Origin: JBDFMH01 sp047238125
GTDB lineage: Bacteria; Pseudomonadota; Alphaproteobacteria; Sphingomonadales; Sphingomonadaceae
Length of the DNA: 64,000 bases
Assembly: GCF_047238125.1 (NCBI RefSeq)
Contig: NZ_JBDFMH010000001.1
Span: forward strand, 2,542,001-2,606,000
Reading direction: 5' to 3'
Shown piece after piece: positions 36,975-46,243 of the stretch; position 1 is the stretch's first letter; every line of letters begins with the position of its first letter. The position numbers and the translations under genes are program-made. The notes below the pieces were generated by a model that was given only the letters and a program-made list of their open reading frames with translations, was not told where the DNA came from and made no database searches.

Positions 36975-38777
36975 ATGTCCACCCATGCTGCGCGTCTCGC
37001 CGCGCTGCGCGAGGAACTCGCGCGCCGCCGCCTCGATGGCTTCGTCGTGCCGCTGACCGACGAGCATATGAGCGAATATGTCGGCGCCTATGCCCAGCGC
37101 TTGGCCTGGCTCACCGGGTTCGAGGGATCGGCCGGATCTGCGGTCGTGCTGCCCGCCGATGCCGCGATCTTCACCGATGGCCGCTACACGCTGCAGGTGC
37201 GCGAACAGGTCGACGGCAGCCACTGGAGCTACCAGTCGGTGCCGCAGACCAGCATCGCCGCCTATCTGAAGGACAACGCGCCCGATGGCGCGCGGATCGG
37301 CTATGATCCGTGGCTGCACACCAAGGATTGGGTGAAGACCGCGCGCGCCGCGCTGGCGGAAAAGGGCGCGGAGCTGGTCGCGGTCGACACTAACCCGATC
37401 GATGCGATCTGGCCGGATCGGCCCGCACCATCGGATGCGCGGCTCGTTGTCCAGCCCAACGACGTCGCCGGCAAGTCGTCTGCCCAGAAGCGGCAGGAGA
37501 TGGCGGACTGGCTGGCAGGAAAAAAGGCCGACGCTGCGATTCTGTCCGCGCTCGATTCGATCGCATGGACCTTCAACATTCGCGGCCAGGACGTCGATCG
37601 CACGCCGGTCGCGCTGGCCTATGCCGTGGTCAATGCCGACGGAACCGCCGATTTCTTCGCCGCGCCGGGCAAGGTGGGTGACGACGTGATCGCGCATCTC
37701 GGCAATGCGGTACGCGTGCATCCCCGCGATGCGTTCCCGGCGCATCTCGCCTCGCTGAAGGGCAAGCGCGTGGTCGCCGATCCGGAGCGGGCGGTGGCGG
37801 CGATCTTCGAGGCGCTCGAACAGGGCGGCGCGAAGGTGGTCGAACTGCGCGATCCCGCGGTGCTGCCCAAGGCGATCAAGAATGATGCCGAGATAGCAGG
37901 CCACAAGGCCGCCCAGGCCCGCGACGGCGCCGCGCTCAGCCGTTTCCTGCACTGGCTGTCGATCGAGGCGCCGAAGAGCGGGCTGACGGAGCTTTCGGCA
38001 GCCGCCCGGCTACGCGCCTTCCGCGAGGAGACCGGCGTGCTGCGCGACCTGTCGTTCGACACCATTTCCGGCGCGGGTCCGAACGGCGCGATCTGCCACT
38101 ATCGGGTGGACGAGGCGAGCAACCGGCCGATCGAGATCGACTCGCTCTATCTGGTCGATTCGGGGGGCCAGTATCAGGACGGCACCACCGATGTGACGCG
38201 CACCGTGGCCATCGGCACGCCGACCGCGGAGATGAAGGATCGCTTCACCCGCGTGCTGAAGGGCCATATCGCGCTCGCCACCGCCCGCTTCCCAGAAGGC
38301 GTGCGCGGCACCCAGCTCGACGGGTTCGCCCGCCAGTATCTGTGGCAGGTCGGCCTGGATTACGCGCATGGCACCGGCCACGGCGTCGGATCCTATCTGT
38401 CGGTGCATGAAGGGCCGCAGCGCATTTCGCCGGCGGGATCCAGCCAGTCCGGCGGGGACGAGCCGCTGAAGGCGGGCATGATCCTGTCGAACGAGCCCGG
38501 CTACTACAAGGCGCACGAATATGGCATCCGCATCGAAAATTTGGTGCTGGTGGTGCCGATCGACGTGCCGGGTGCCGAAAAGCCGGTGCTCGGTTTCGAG
38601 ACATTGACGTTCGCGCCGATCGACCGCACGCTCGTCGACCTCGCTCTGCTGACCGCGGACGAGCGCGCCTGGCTGGATGACTACCACGCTCAGGTCGCGC
38701 GCCTGATCGGTCCGCAGCTCGATGGGGATGCGCGCGCATGGCTCGAAGCGGCCACCGCGCCGATGGGGGACGCATGA
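36975..38777 (+). CDS. Xaa-Pro aminopeptidase, M24B (aminopeptidase P)
   Basis: 600 residues. Two N-terminal creatinase-like domains (about 1-300) are followed by the pita-bread catalytic domain. Metal ligands are seen in SLYLVDSGGQYQDGTTD (two Asp), GTGHGVG (His), LSNEPGYY (Glu) and IRIENLV (Glu). It removes N-terminal residues ahead of proline. This large form resembles the eukaryotic-type APP1. The ATG at 36975 has AAGGA eight bases upstream. Its stop overlaps the start of the peroxidase gene. Confidence 0.9.
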   Translation: MSTHAARLAALREELARRRLDGFVVPLTDEHMSEYVGAYAQRLAWLTGFEGSAGSAVVLPADAAIFTDGRYTLQVREQVDGSHWSYQSVPQTSIAAYLKDNAPDGARIGYDPWLHTKDWVKTARAALAEKGAELVAVDTNPIDAIWPDRPAPSDARLVVQPNDVAGKSSAQKRQEMADWLAGKKADAAILSALDSIAWTFNIRGQDVDRTPVALAYAVVNADGTADFFAAPGKVGDDVIAHLGNAVRVHPRDAFPAHLASLKGKRVVADPERAVAAIFEALEQGGAKVVELRDPAVLPKAIKNDAEIAGHKAAQARDGAALSRFLHWLSIEAPKSGLTELSAAARLRAFREETGVLRDLSFDTISGAGPNGAICHYRVDEASNRPIEIDSLYLVDSGGQYQDGTTDVTRTVAIGTPTAEMKDRFTRVLKGHIALATARFPEGVRGTQLDGFARQYLWQVGLDYAHGTGHGVGSYLSVHEGPQRISPAGSSQSGGDEPLKAGMILSNEPGYYKAHEYGIRIENLVLVVPIDVPGAEKPVLGFETLTFAPIDRTLVDLALLTADERAWLDDYHAQVARLIGPQLDGDARAWLEAATAPMGDA

Positions 38778-39388
38778 TGAACAACAAGATCGCGATCGGG
38801 TTGGCCGGCGGCTGCGCGCTGCTGGCGGCAGTGGGTTATGCACAGATGCCGGCGGTGCCGCCGACGCCGCCAATGCCCGCCGCCGAAGCCGCCCGGCGCA
38901 CCGCGTTCGACTTCAACCTGGTCGCGATCGATGGCGCGCCGATGCCGATGAAGGCGTATCGCGGGCAGGTGGTGATGCTGGTCAACACCGCCAGCTTCTG
39001 CGGCTTCACACCCCAATATGCGGGTCTGCAGGCGGTGCACGATGCCTACAAGGCGAAAGGCTTCACCGTCGTCGGCGTGCCATCCGGCGACTTCAAGGGC
39101 CAGGAATATGGCTCGAACAAGGAGATAGCCGGGTTCTGCTCGTCCAAGGGCGTGAAGTTCCCGCTGGCCGAAAAGTCCGATGTCGTCGGCGCCAAGGCAC
39201 TGCCGATCTATCGCTGGGCGGCCGCCAAGCTGGGGCCGGACAAGACGCCCAAATGGAACTTCCACAAATATCTGATCGGTCGCGACGGCCGGCTGATCAC
39301 GGCGTTCGGCACCCGTACCGAGCCGACCGATCCCGCTGTCAGGGCTGCGATCGAGGCGGCGCTGAAGGCGAAGCCGGCGCGGGGCTGA
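38774..39388 (+). CDS. Periplasmic glutathione peroxidase family protein
   Basis: 204 residues from the ATG at 38774 (ATGA overlap with the aminopeptidase stop; a second ATG at 38777 has better spacing to GGGGGA). A signal peptide of about 23 residues ends in GYAQ. The catalytic Cys76 lies in NTASFCGFTP, and the conserved Trp/Asn in KWNFHKYL is present. The usual FPCNQF is VPSGDF here: both the resolving Cys and the Gln are replaced, as seen in some alphaproteobacterial forms, so peroxide reduction may use a different reductant. Confidence 0.84.
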   Translation: MMNNKIAIGLAGGCALLAAVGYAQMPAVPPTPPMPAAEAARRTAFDFNLVAIDGAPMPMKAYRGQVVMLVNTASFCGFTPQYAGLQAVHDAYKAKGFTVVGVPSGDFKGQEYGSNKEIAGFCSSKGVKFPLAEKSDVVGAKALPIYRWAAAKLGPDKTPKWNFHKYLIGRDGRLITAFGTRTEPTDPAVRAAIEAALKAKPARG

Positions 39389-39497
39389 CGGGTTCGTCCG
39401 CCGGATCGGCGGCGCGGGCCTGCGCCTTGCGCCGCCGCAGATTGGCGCGCAGCGCCTCTGCCAGCCGTTGCTGGCGCTGGTCGTCCGATCCGGCCAT
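39339..39497 (-). CDS. Small Arg/Ala-rich conserved protein
   Basis: 52 residues from the ATG at 39497. The pattern QRLAEALRANLRRRKAQARA is common to very small alphaproteobacterial proteins of unknown function, usually near an essential gene. The rest is Pro/Ala-rich and looks disordered. It overlaps the 3' end of the peroxidase gene by 50 bases on the opposite strand. The ORF extends upstream to 39689, but that part is the antisense translation of tRNA-Thr and is rejected. Confidence 0.52.
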   Translation of the reverse strand: MAGSDDQRQQRLAEALRANLRRRKAQARAADPADEPVSPAPASPSAPPRSQP

Positions 39498-39598
39498 GCC
39501 CCCGTCTAGCGCTGCCGCCGCGATGCGCCAACGCCTTGACGGGGGGGCCAAGCTTCTCCATAGGCGCGGCCTTCGCAGGCCCCCGGGCCTCGAGACAT

Positions 39599-39673
<75 letters not shown>

Positions 39674-39847
39674 TCTCCCCGATCCCCACCCTTGCCGGTG
39701 CGCGTTGATCGCGAATCGCTCCGATTGATCCGCGCTAAGTCGTTGCCGAAACGATCCTTATCGCGCCTCAAATTGTGCAGTTCCCTAAATGTTCGCTATA
39801 ATGACCTTCCGGCGTATTGCGCCCGGCAAGCGGATAGAGAGGTCATC

Positions 39848-40045
39848 ATGCTCAACGAATTCGACATGGCGTATTTCGCCGAGCGTGAGCTGGCCGCTCG
39901 GGCGCTGGCCGATCGGGCCGTCGACCCGGCTGCGCGCCGGGCGCATCTCGAGATGGCGGCCGCCTATCGCCGTCGGCAGGGCGCGAACGACGAGGCCGCC
40001 GCTGAACGGGTGCTGGTCGAACGGGCGCCGCGCACCGCGGCCTGA
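39848..40045 (+). CDS. Small conserved protein, unknown function
   Basis: 65 residues, helical, with YFAERELAARALADRAVDPAARRAHLEMAAAYRRRQ. The pattern of Ala/Arg/Glu with HLEMA is typical of small sphingomonad proteins, function unknown. The ATG at 39848 has GAGAGG eight bases before it. It lies 175 bases after tRNA-Thr and 52 bases before the threonine-aldolase gene. Confidence 0.6.
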   Translation: MLNEFDMAYFAERELAARALADRAVDPAARRAHLEMAAAYRRRQGANDEAAAERVLVERAPRTAA

Positions 40046-40097
40046 CGCACACTGGAAGATGATGGCGGGATGGCCGCGGCCGCGTTAGGGCGCGGCG

Positions 40098-41099
40098 ATG
40101 CGCTTCTTTTCAGACAATGCCGCTTCCGCCTGCCCGGCCGTGCTCGATGCGATCGTGCGCGCCAATCCGGTCGATACCGCCTATGATGGCGATGCGCTGA
40201 GCGCGCGGCTGGATGCCGCGTTCGGCGCATTGTTCGAGACGCAGGTCACCGCTTACTGGATCGCGACGGGCACCGCCGCCAACGCGCTGGCGCTCGCCGC
40301 GCTCTGCCCCCCGCACGGCGGCGTGCTGTGCCACCGCGATGCGCATATCCAGAATGACGAATGCGGCGCCCCGGAATTCTACACCCATGGTGCCAAGCTG
40401 ATGCTGGTCGAAGGACCGGGCGCGAAGCTCACCCCCGATGCAGTCGCTGCCGCCGCCGATGCGATCGCGAACGACGTCCACCGCGTGCAGCCGCATGCGC
40501 TGTCGATCACCAACGCCACCGAATATGGCTGCGTCTATCGGCCCGCGGACGTCGCCGCACTCGCCACGCTTGCCCGCGCGCGGGGCTGGGGGCTGCACAT
40601 GGATGGCGCGCGCTTCGCCAACGCAGTCGCCACCCTCGGTTGCTCGCCCGCCGATCTCACCTGGCGTGCCGGGGTCGACGTGCTCAGCTTCGGCTTCGTC
40701 AAGAATGGCGGGCTTTCGGCGGAGGCGCTGATCTTTTTCAACCGCGATCTGGCGCGTGACACGCCGCGCCGGCGCAAGCGGGCCGGCCACCTTCTGTCCA
40801 AGGGCCGGTTTGCCGCGGCGCAGCTGCTGGCGATGATCGACGGTGATGTCTGGTTGGACAATGCCCGCGCCGCGAATGCCGGCGCGCAGCGCCTGGCCAC
40901 CGCCGCCGGCGCGCGACTGATCCATCCGGTCGAGGCGAACGAGCTGTTCCTGCGGATGACACCGGCCGAGGCGGCGACGCTGCGTGCGCAGGGCTTCGAT
41001 TTCTATGATTGGGCAGCGGGCGAGATTCGCCTCGTCGTGTCCTGGGATCAGCCGGAAGCGGAAATCGCAGGGCTGGCCGCGGCGCTGGCCCGGCTGTGA
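40098..41099 (+). CDS. Threonine aldolase/beta-eliminating lyase family PLP enzyme
   Basis: 333 residues, fold-type I PLP enzyme. Asp169 in HMDGARF pairs with the pyridine nitrogen and Lys202 in SFGFVKNGG forms the Schiff base. The motifs resemble low-specificity L-threonine aldolases (cleaving threonine to glycine and acetaldehyde), with the Lys motif of a divergent group. Substrate specificity is therefore unsure. The last codons overlap the start of the EamA transporter (GTGA at 41096-41099). Confidence 0.82.
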   Translation: MRFFSDNAASACPAVLDAIVRANPVDTAYDGDALSARLDAAFGALFETQVTAYWIATGTAANALALAALCPPHGGVLCHRDAHIQNDECGAPEFYTHGAKLMLVEGPGAKLTPDAVAAAADAIANDVHRVQPHALSITNATEYGCVYRPADVAALATLARARGWGLHMDGARFANAVATLGCSPADLTWRAGVDVLSFGFVKNGGLSAEALIFFNRDLARDTPRRRKRAGHLLSKGRFAAAQLLAMIDGDVWLDNARAANAGAQRLATAAGARLIHPVEANELFLRMTPAEAATLRAQGFDFYDWAAGEIRLVVSWDQPEAEIAGLAAALARL

Positions 41100-42013
41100 G
41101 CGAACCGCCGGTCGCGCCCGCACAGGCGGCGCGGGTGGCGCTGCCGTTCGTGATCGTCACTTTGGTCTGGGGATCGACCTGGCTGGTGATCCGCGATCAG
41201 CTCGGCCTGGTCCCGGTCAGCTGGTCGGTCGCCTATCGGTTCGTGGTGGCCAGCGCCGCGATGTTCGCGGTCTCCGCCATCACGCGCCAGCCGCTCGCCT
41301 TCAATCGCCGCGATTGGCCGCTGCTGGCGTTGATTGGGCTCGCCCAGTTCGTGCTGAACTTCAACTTCGTCTACCGGGCGGAAGCGCACATCACATCGGG
41401 CCTGGTGGCCGTGGTGTTCGCCCTGCTGATCGTGCCGAACGCGGTGCTCGGCCGAATCTTCCTCGGCCAGTCGCTGTCGCGGCCGTTCATGGCCGGATCG
41501 GCGGTGGCGCTCGTCGGGGTGGCGCTGCTGTTCGAACAGGAGCTGGCCCGCGACGGCGCCGGCGTCGACGAAACGCTTTACGGCATCGCCATCACGCTGG
41601 CCGGCGTGCTGTCGGCGTCGGTCGCCAACGTGCTGCAGGGGACCGATCGCGTGAAACGGCTGCCGATGGCACCGATGCTGGCCTGGTCGATGCTGGTTGG
41701 CGCCATCGCGAATGCCGGTTGGGCCTTGGCCAGCGCGGGGCCGCCGGTGATCGATCCCCGCCCCGGCTACATCGCAGGCGTGCTCTATCTCGGCCTGGCC
41801 GCCTCGGCGCTGGCCTTCACCCTCTATTTCGGTGTGGTCCGCGCGATCGGGCCGGCGCGCGCAGCCTATTCGGGGGTGCTGGTGCCGATCCTGGCGATGG
41901 CGCTGTCCACGCTGTTCGAAGGCTATCGCTGGTCGGCTCAGGCTGGCGTGGCGGCGGTGCTGACGATGGCGGGGCTGGTCATCGCGCTGAGAGCCCGCAG
42001 GCCGGCGCGGTAA
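41096..42013 (+). CDS. EamA/DMT family transporter
   Basis: 305 residues, ten membrane segments in two EamA repeats. The N-terminal VTLVWGSTWLVIRD and C-terminal VPILAMALSTLFEGYRWS are typical of the family. It would export metabolites, perhaps amino acids. It starts with GTG at 41096, overlapping the aldolase stop, so a link with threonine or glycine handling is possible. Its last 76 bases overlap the 3' end of the opposite-strand SDR gene. Confidence 0.88.
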   Translation: MSEPPVAPAQAARVALPFVIVTLVWGSTWLVIRDQLGLVPVSWSVAYRFVVASAAMFAVSAITRQPLAFNRRDWPLLALIGLAQFVLNFNFVYRAEAHITSGLVAVVFALLIVPNAVLGRIFLGQSLSRPFMAGSAVALVGVALLFEQELARDGAGVDETLYGIAITLAGVLSASVANVLQGTDRVKRLPMAPMLAWSMLVGAIANAGWALASAGPPVIDPRPGYIAGVLYLGLAASALAFTLYFGVVRAIGPARAAYSGVLVPILAMALSTLFEGYRWSAQAGVAAVLTMAGLVIALRARRPAR

Positions 42014-42768
42014 TCCGGATAGGCCGGTTTCCAGCCGAGCAGCCGTTTCGCCTTGCCGTTCGCCACGCGCCGGTTCTCGGCATAGAAGGAGCGTGCCTGG
42101 GGGGAGAGCCCGGCCGCCTCGATCGACAGGATCGGCGGCGGTGCGACACCCAGCAGCGCGCAGGCCGCCTCGACCACGTCGTTCTGCGATGCGGGCAGGT
42201 CGTCCGCCAGATTATAGGCACCAGCCGGTCCAGCCAGCGCCGCAATAACGCCGGATACGATGTCGTCGACATGGATGCGGCTGAAGATCTGGTCGGGCAG
42301 GTCGATCCGGTGGGCCTGGCCCGCAGCCACCCGATCGAGCGCGGATCGGCCCGGCCCATAGATGCCGGGCAGGCGGAACACATGCGCACCCAGCGCCAGC
42401 CAATCGGCATCGGCGGCATTGCGCGCGCTGCGGCGGCCGCGATCGGTGGGCGCGCTTTCATCGACCCAGGCCCCGCCGGCATCGCCATATACTCCAGTCG
42501 ACGACAGATAGCCGACCCATCGTCCCGCCAGCCGATCGCGATAGCGGGCCAGCACCGGATCGACCTCACCGACCGGCGGGACGGTCGAGACGACATGGCT
42601 CGCATGGGCCAGCGCCTCGGCCAAAGCATCGCGGTCGTCGATGCCGAGCGACTGGCCGTCTGCGCGGCTTCGTACGGTGACAACCCGGCCGCCCTGCTCG
42701 GCCACTGCCGCAGCAATCCGCGACCCCGCATAGCCAGGCCCGAACAAGAGAAGAGACGTCATGGTCAT
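41938..42768 (-). CDS. NAD(P)-dependent epimerase/dehydratase (SDR, YeeZ-like)
   Basis: 276 residues. Rossmann motif GPGYAGSRIA (10-19) and the extended SDR motif SSTGVYGD with Ser and Tyr are seen. It resembles the YeeZ-type NAD-dependent epimerase family. Substrate unknown. The start at ATG 42768 (or 42762) lies on the minus strand; the C-terminus reads into sequence antisense to the EamA gene end. About 125 bases separate it from the next + gene. Confidence 0.82.
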   Translation of the reverse strand: MTMTSLLLFGPGYAGSRIAAAVAEQGGRVVTVRSRADGQSLGIDDRDALAEALAHASHVVSTVPPVGEVDPVLARYRDRLAGRWVGYLSSTGVYGDAGGAWVDESAPTDRGRRSARNAADADWLALGAHVFRLPGIYGPGRSALDRVAAGQAHRIDLPDQIFSRIHVDDIVSGVIAALAGPAGAYNLADDLPASQNDVVEAACALLGVAPPPILSIEAAGLSPQARSFYAENRRVANGKAKRLLGWKPAYPDYRAGLRALSAMTSPAIVSTAATPA

Positions 42769-42893
42769 GCGGCGAACCGATAGACTGCCGCGACGAATAT
42801 GGAAAGTGTGATCACGTATATTCCGGTCATCGTCCTTTTACCGCATTTCATCGCGCTGAAGAACCCAAGATCAGAGATCGTTGTTATTACTGC

Positions 42894-43886
42894 ATGATGC
42901 ATGAATTTAGCTCGATCCGTCCCGGATATGCTGCGATTGCAGCCGTTCTGGCTTTGTCATCGACGCCACTGCTCGCGCAGTCGGCTGAACCGGTGACGAT
43001 CACTCCGCCTGCGCCGGTGACAGCGGCTGCCGAGCCTGCGACTACTGTCGCGCCGGCTGCCGCATCGGTCGCCTCCACTACAACCCCGCGCACCACTGCG
43101 ACGGGCGGCGGCCTCGACGGGCTCAACGTCCCGGCTGTCACGGTCGATCTCGGCACGGCCGACGCGACACCGGTAGAAGAAGTCGCTCCGGTTGCCGCCG
43201 CACCCGTAGCAGCGCGTCCCGCCGCTCGCTCGGCGACTGTTGCTGCGAGCACTGCGCCGGCTGCCGCACCTTCCATGCCGGCGCCGACACCCATCGCTGA
43301 CGCGGCCCCGACCGCTGCCGTCGATGCGCCGCCAGTTGCCCAGGCTAATGCGGAGCCAGCCGTCGTGCCGGCCGCTGCCGCCGCACCGGTCGCCGACGCA
43401 GGCAATGATCTGGCTCCGCTCGCCGGTGCTGCAGGGCTCGGTGCACTGCTGATCGCTGGCGGTGCAGTCGCCTATGGCCGCCGTCGCCGCTCCAGCGAAC
43501 AGTTCGTCGAAAGCGATCGCTTCGAGGACAGCGCCACGATTCAGGTGGTCGACAAGCCGGCCGCGCCCGTCGCCGCCGCGCCAGCCTATGTTGCCCCGCG
43601 TGCGCCGGTGGCTGCATCGGCTGCGCCGGCAGGGTTTGATACCGCGCGCTTCAGCCCGCGGGTACAGGCAGCTTATGCCGGCCCGACCGCGGACAATCCG
43701 TCGCAGTCGTTGAAGGCGCGTCTCAAGCGTGCGCGTTTCTTCGATCAGCGCGAACGGATCGGCGCGCCGGTGGCGACCGACGCTGCCCGCACCGCGTCGC
43801 CGGAGGCGAAATCGCGCTACGGTGAGTTCGCAATGGGCCGCGGGGCCGGACCGAAGCCGGGCTTCCGCCCCGCCTATCAGAACTGA
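42894..43886 (+). CDS. Alanine-rich envelope protein with signal peptide and one TM segment
   Basis: 330 residues. A signal peptide with LALSSTPLLAQ at about residues 18-29 is followed by a long Ala/Pro/Val-rich disordered region (about 30-175). A hydrophobic helix LAGAAGLGALLIAGGAVAYG (about 175-195) ends in RRRRSSE, then a second low-complexity region and a basic C-terminus (LKARLKRARFFDQRERI). The layout recalls proteins with a C-terminal membrane anchor followed by a positive stop-transfer cluster, though an LPxTG motif is not present. Family unknown. No strong ribosome site precedes the ATG. Confidence 0.62.
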   Translation: MMHEFSSIRPGYAAIAAVLALSSTPLLAQSAEPVTITPPAPVTAAAEPATTVAPAAASVASTTTPRTTATGGGLDGLNVPAVTVDLGTADATPVEEVAPVAAAPVAARPAARSATVAASTAPAAAPSMPAPTPIADAAPTAAVDAPPVAQANAEPAVVPAAAAAPVADAGNDLAPLAGAAGLGALLIAGGAVAYGRRRRSSEQFVESDRFEDSATIQVVDKPAAPVAAAPAYVAPRAPVAASAAPAGFDTARFSPRVQAAYAGPTADNPSQSLKARLKRARFFDQRERIGAPVATDAARTASPEAKSRYGEFAMGRGAGPKPGFRPAYQN

Positions 43887-43905
43887 TCGACCAGCCATGA
43901 TCGAT

Positions 43906-43937
43906 GGGCCCGTCGGAGCAATCCGGCGGGCCCTTTC
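43906..43937 (+). terminator. Rho-independent terminator after the Ala-rich gene
   Basis: Perfect 7-bp stem GGGCCCG (43906-43912) and CGGGCCC (43927-43933), with inner TCGG/CCGG-like pairing, followed by TTTCTT. It lies 20 bases after the stop codon and ends the + strand transcript before the convergent gene. Confidence 0.78.
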
Positions 43938-43951
43938 TTATGCAGTATCCG

Positions 43952-45187
43952 TCAGCCGGCCGCCGGTTGCGAGGCTCCGGCGACGGGATCGACCGCCGTT
44001 GGTGCGGGCGTCAGCGGCGCCAGGTCGTCGGCACCATCGATATCCCACCGATCCATGTTGATTGCCGCGCAGGCATAGGTCGCACGGTCGCGCAGCAGGG
44101 CGGGCTCCAGCCGTTTGGCCAGATCGGGCTGGCGATCCGCCAGCACCTGGCGCACATCGTCGATATGACGGGTGTGGATCAGGTCGGTCGCCCGCGCCCC
44201 GGTCGACATCTTGACGTTCAGAAACGGGATGAAGTCACCAAGATAGACGATTTGGCCCGGCGCCACGGAGAAGGTCGGCGCGCCGAAACAATAGCTGGTG
44301 GCGACGGGGATCGGTCCCGCCGATCGCCCGGTCAGCACATAATCGCCTGCCGTCACTCGCCGGACATGCACCTCGTACGCCGCATTCCGATCCCTGCTCA
44401 TCGCGCTTTCGAGATAGGTCGCGGTGTCGCCGCGCTTCTTCCAGTCCCTCGGTCGATAGAAGAGGTCGCGCTGCGTCATGTCGTAGCGCGCGAAATCGAT
44501 CTGGCCGGATCGCCCGGCGCTTGCCGCATCGGGCCTTCGGAAGGCCAGCACGACCGCGCCCTCGCCCGGCGCCAGCACCAGCGGGGCAGCCGGGTCCACC
44601 TTCTTGCCCATGAACAATGTGCCCGGCCCCGTCATCGGCGCATCCAGCCTCAGCGCGCTGTCCGTCACTTGCGTGAAGCTCGTTCGTTCGGTGATCTCGC
44701 CTTTCACCTCGGCTGCGCCCACGATACCGTCGAAATAGGCGCTGCGCGCGTCGTCGGTCATGGCGGCGATACCGGCCGCCTGATCGGACGGCACCTCCAC
44801 CAGCCGCCAGCCGCGGATCAGCAGGCAGGCGCGACGGTTGGCGCGGCGCTGCTCGCCTTCTGCGATCGCGGCACCGATCAGCCCGCCCAGGCCGCCACCG
44901 ATTGCGGCCGCCATCGGCGACACCACGGCCGGGTTGTAATACATCGGCACCGTGCCGGTCGGCGTCCGCGATCCACGCGCGATCAGCCGGCACTGCTGCC
45001 AGTCGGTGTCATATTGCGCGCGGGTGGCGCCCGGCTTGTTGTAGAAACGGCTGCCCTTCAGATCGCGCGCCGCATCCTTGGCGATCTCCTCCGGCGTATC
45101 GGCGGGCGGCATGGCCGCGTCCTGCGCCTGTACGGACACGCTTCCCATGATCGCCAGCCACGCCGCGATCCCGAATTTCCAACGCAT
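43952..45187 (-). CDS. Secreted or envelope protein with glycine-zipper segment, unknown function
   Basis: 411 residues. An N-terminal signal peptide (MRWKFGIAAWLAIMGSVSVQAQ) precedes a helical segment with glycine spacing (AAAIGGGLGGLIGAAIA), which could insert in a membrane. The rest is a mixed globular domain. Repeated sphingomonad-like pattern, but I do not recognise a function. Alternative ATG at 45202 would add five residues. It is convergent with the preceding gene; the DNA-glycosylase gene lies 32 bases upstream on the same strand. Confidence 0.62.
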   Translation of the reverse strand: MRWKFGIAAWLAIMGSVSVQAQDAAMPPADTPEEIAKDAARDLKGSRFYNKPGATRAQYDTDWQQCRLIARGSRTPTGTVPMYYNPAVVSPMAAAIGGGLGGLIGAAIAEGEQRRANRRACLLIRGWRLVEVPSDQAAGIAAMTDDARSAYFDGIVGAAEVKGEITERTSFTQVTDSALRLDAPMTGPGTLFMGKKVDPAAPLVLAPGEGAVVLAFRRPDAASAGRSGQIDFARYDMTQRDLFYRPRDWKKRGDTATYLESAMSRDRNAAYEVHVRRVTAGDYVLTGRSAGPIPVATSYCFGAPTFSVAPGQIVYLGDFIPFLNVKMSTGARATDLIHTRHIDDVRQVLADRQPDLAKRLEPALLRDRATYACAAINMDRWDIDGADDLAPLTPAPTAVDPVAGASQPAAG

Positions 45188-45219
45188 GCAGCCCCCAGTC
45201 ATCGTCCCCTGGGCGTGGG

Positions 45220-45747
45220 CTAGCCTGCTGTATTCGCTGCGGCAAGATGCGCGGCCAGCCGCATCCAGTCCGCCTGCTTCAACCCGGCCGGGCGGGCGCA
45301 GGCCGGGCTGCTGGAAAGCAGGGTCAGCGTGTGCCACCGGCTCTGCGGGCCCAGCTGGCGCAGGCCGGCGCGCGCGGCGGTGCCGCCGTTGAAGGCGATC
45401 GCGCGCAGCGCCGGCAGCCGCGCCGCCATCGCGGGCAGGTCCCGGATCACGGGATCGCGGATCGCCGCATCGAGGCTGCCGTGCCGACTGGCGGTGGCAA
45501 TCATGTCCCACAGCCCGATGCCGTGCGCCCGCAGCGCCGCCAGTCGCGCCGGATAGTCGCGGGCGGCCAGGTCGACCCCGATCACCCCGCCGACCAGCCG
45601 CCAGAAGCCATTCTGTGGATGGGCGTAATAACGGCCCGCCGCCAGCGATGCCGCCCCGGGCAGCGATCCCAGGATCAGCAGCCGGGTGCCGGCATCGACG
45701 ACCGGGTCGAATGCCTGTGGCCGCCCATCCGGATCAGCCGCCTGCAT
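45220..45747 (-). CDS. DNA-deoxyinosine/hypoxanthine-type glycosylase (UDG superfamily)
   Basis: 175 residues. The UDG-superfamily core begins LLILGSLPGAASLAAGRYYAHPQNGFW (substrate-binding GxxPG motif and the conserved HPxNxFW) and ends TLLSSSPACARP. This matches the family 6/MUG-like glycosylases that remove deoxyinosine or uracil-type lesions. Start at ATG 45747; it overlaps the 3' end of the upstream VOC gene by 14 bases, so both are on one transcript. Confidence 0.82.
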   Translation of the reverse strand: MQAADPDGRPQAFDPVVDAGTRLLILGSLPGAASLAAGRYYAHPQNGFWRLVGGVIGVDLAARDYPARLAALRAHGIGLWDMIATASRHGSLDAAIRDPVIRDLPAMAARLPALRAIAFNGGTAARAGLRQLGPQSRWHTLTLLSSSPACARPAGLKQADWMRLAAHLAAANTAG

Positions 45748-46126
45748 CGCCAACCTGGGTCAGGCTGAGCCCGTTGCCGTCCGGATCGGCGAAGAAGGCG
45801 ACCTTCGCCGATCCGTCGGGCGCGGTCCAGATGCCGGCATCGTCCTGGCCCATCCCGGGGTAGATCGTCATCCGCACCCCCTTCTCGGCCAGCGCCGCGA
45901 CGGTCGCGGCGATGTCGACCACCTGCCAGCCCAACACCGGATGGGGCGATGCCCGGTGATCGGGCGCTTCGGTGATCCGCAGCGTGACGCCGGCCAGATC
46001 GAACAGCGCCGCGAACGGATCGCCGGGCAGGCGGCGCAGGCCGAGCGTATCGCCGTAGAAGCGTTCCGCGACCGCGCGGTCGCGCGTCATCAGCAATGCG
46101 ATCGGCGGGCTATCGGCAAGCAGCAT
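45734..46126 (-). CDS. VOC-superfamily protein
   Basis: 130 residues, paired VOC modules (MLLADSPPIALLMTRDRAVAERFYGDTLGLRRL first, KVAFFADPDGNGLSLTQV last). AAGGAG lies 8 bases before the ATG at 46126, a strong site. The extension upstream to 46903 is antisense to the NfrB-like gene and is rejected. Substrate unknown. It overlaps the glycosylase gene by 14 bases. Confidence 0.8.
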   Translation of the reverse strand: MLLADSPPIALLMTRDRAVAERFYGDTLGLRRLPGDPFAALFDLAGVTLRITEAPDHRASPHPVLGWQVVDIAATVAALAEKGVRMTIYPGMGQDDAGIWTAPDGSAKVAFFADPDGNGLSLTQVGDAGG

Positions 46127-46243
46127 CACGCTCTCTCCTTCATGCAGCGGATCGATTTTGCGCCCGATGGATGCGCACGTCCATCGCTTGCCAAGCATCA
46201 TGCCATTTCGGATGTATGTCATTCCGAATCGGAAGGGAAACCG

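Noticed and set aside
42795..42822. GTGATCAC palindrome flanked by GAATAT and ATATTC
   Set aside because: The flanking half-sites are not symmetrical around the centre; not enough to call an operator.
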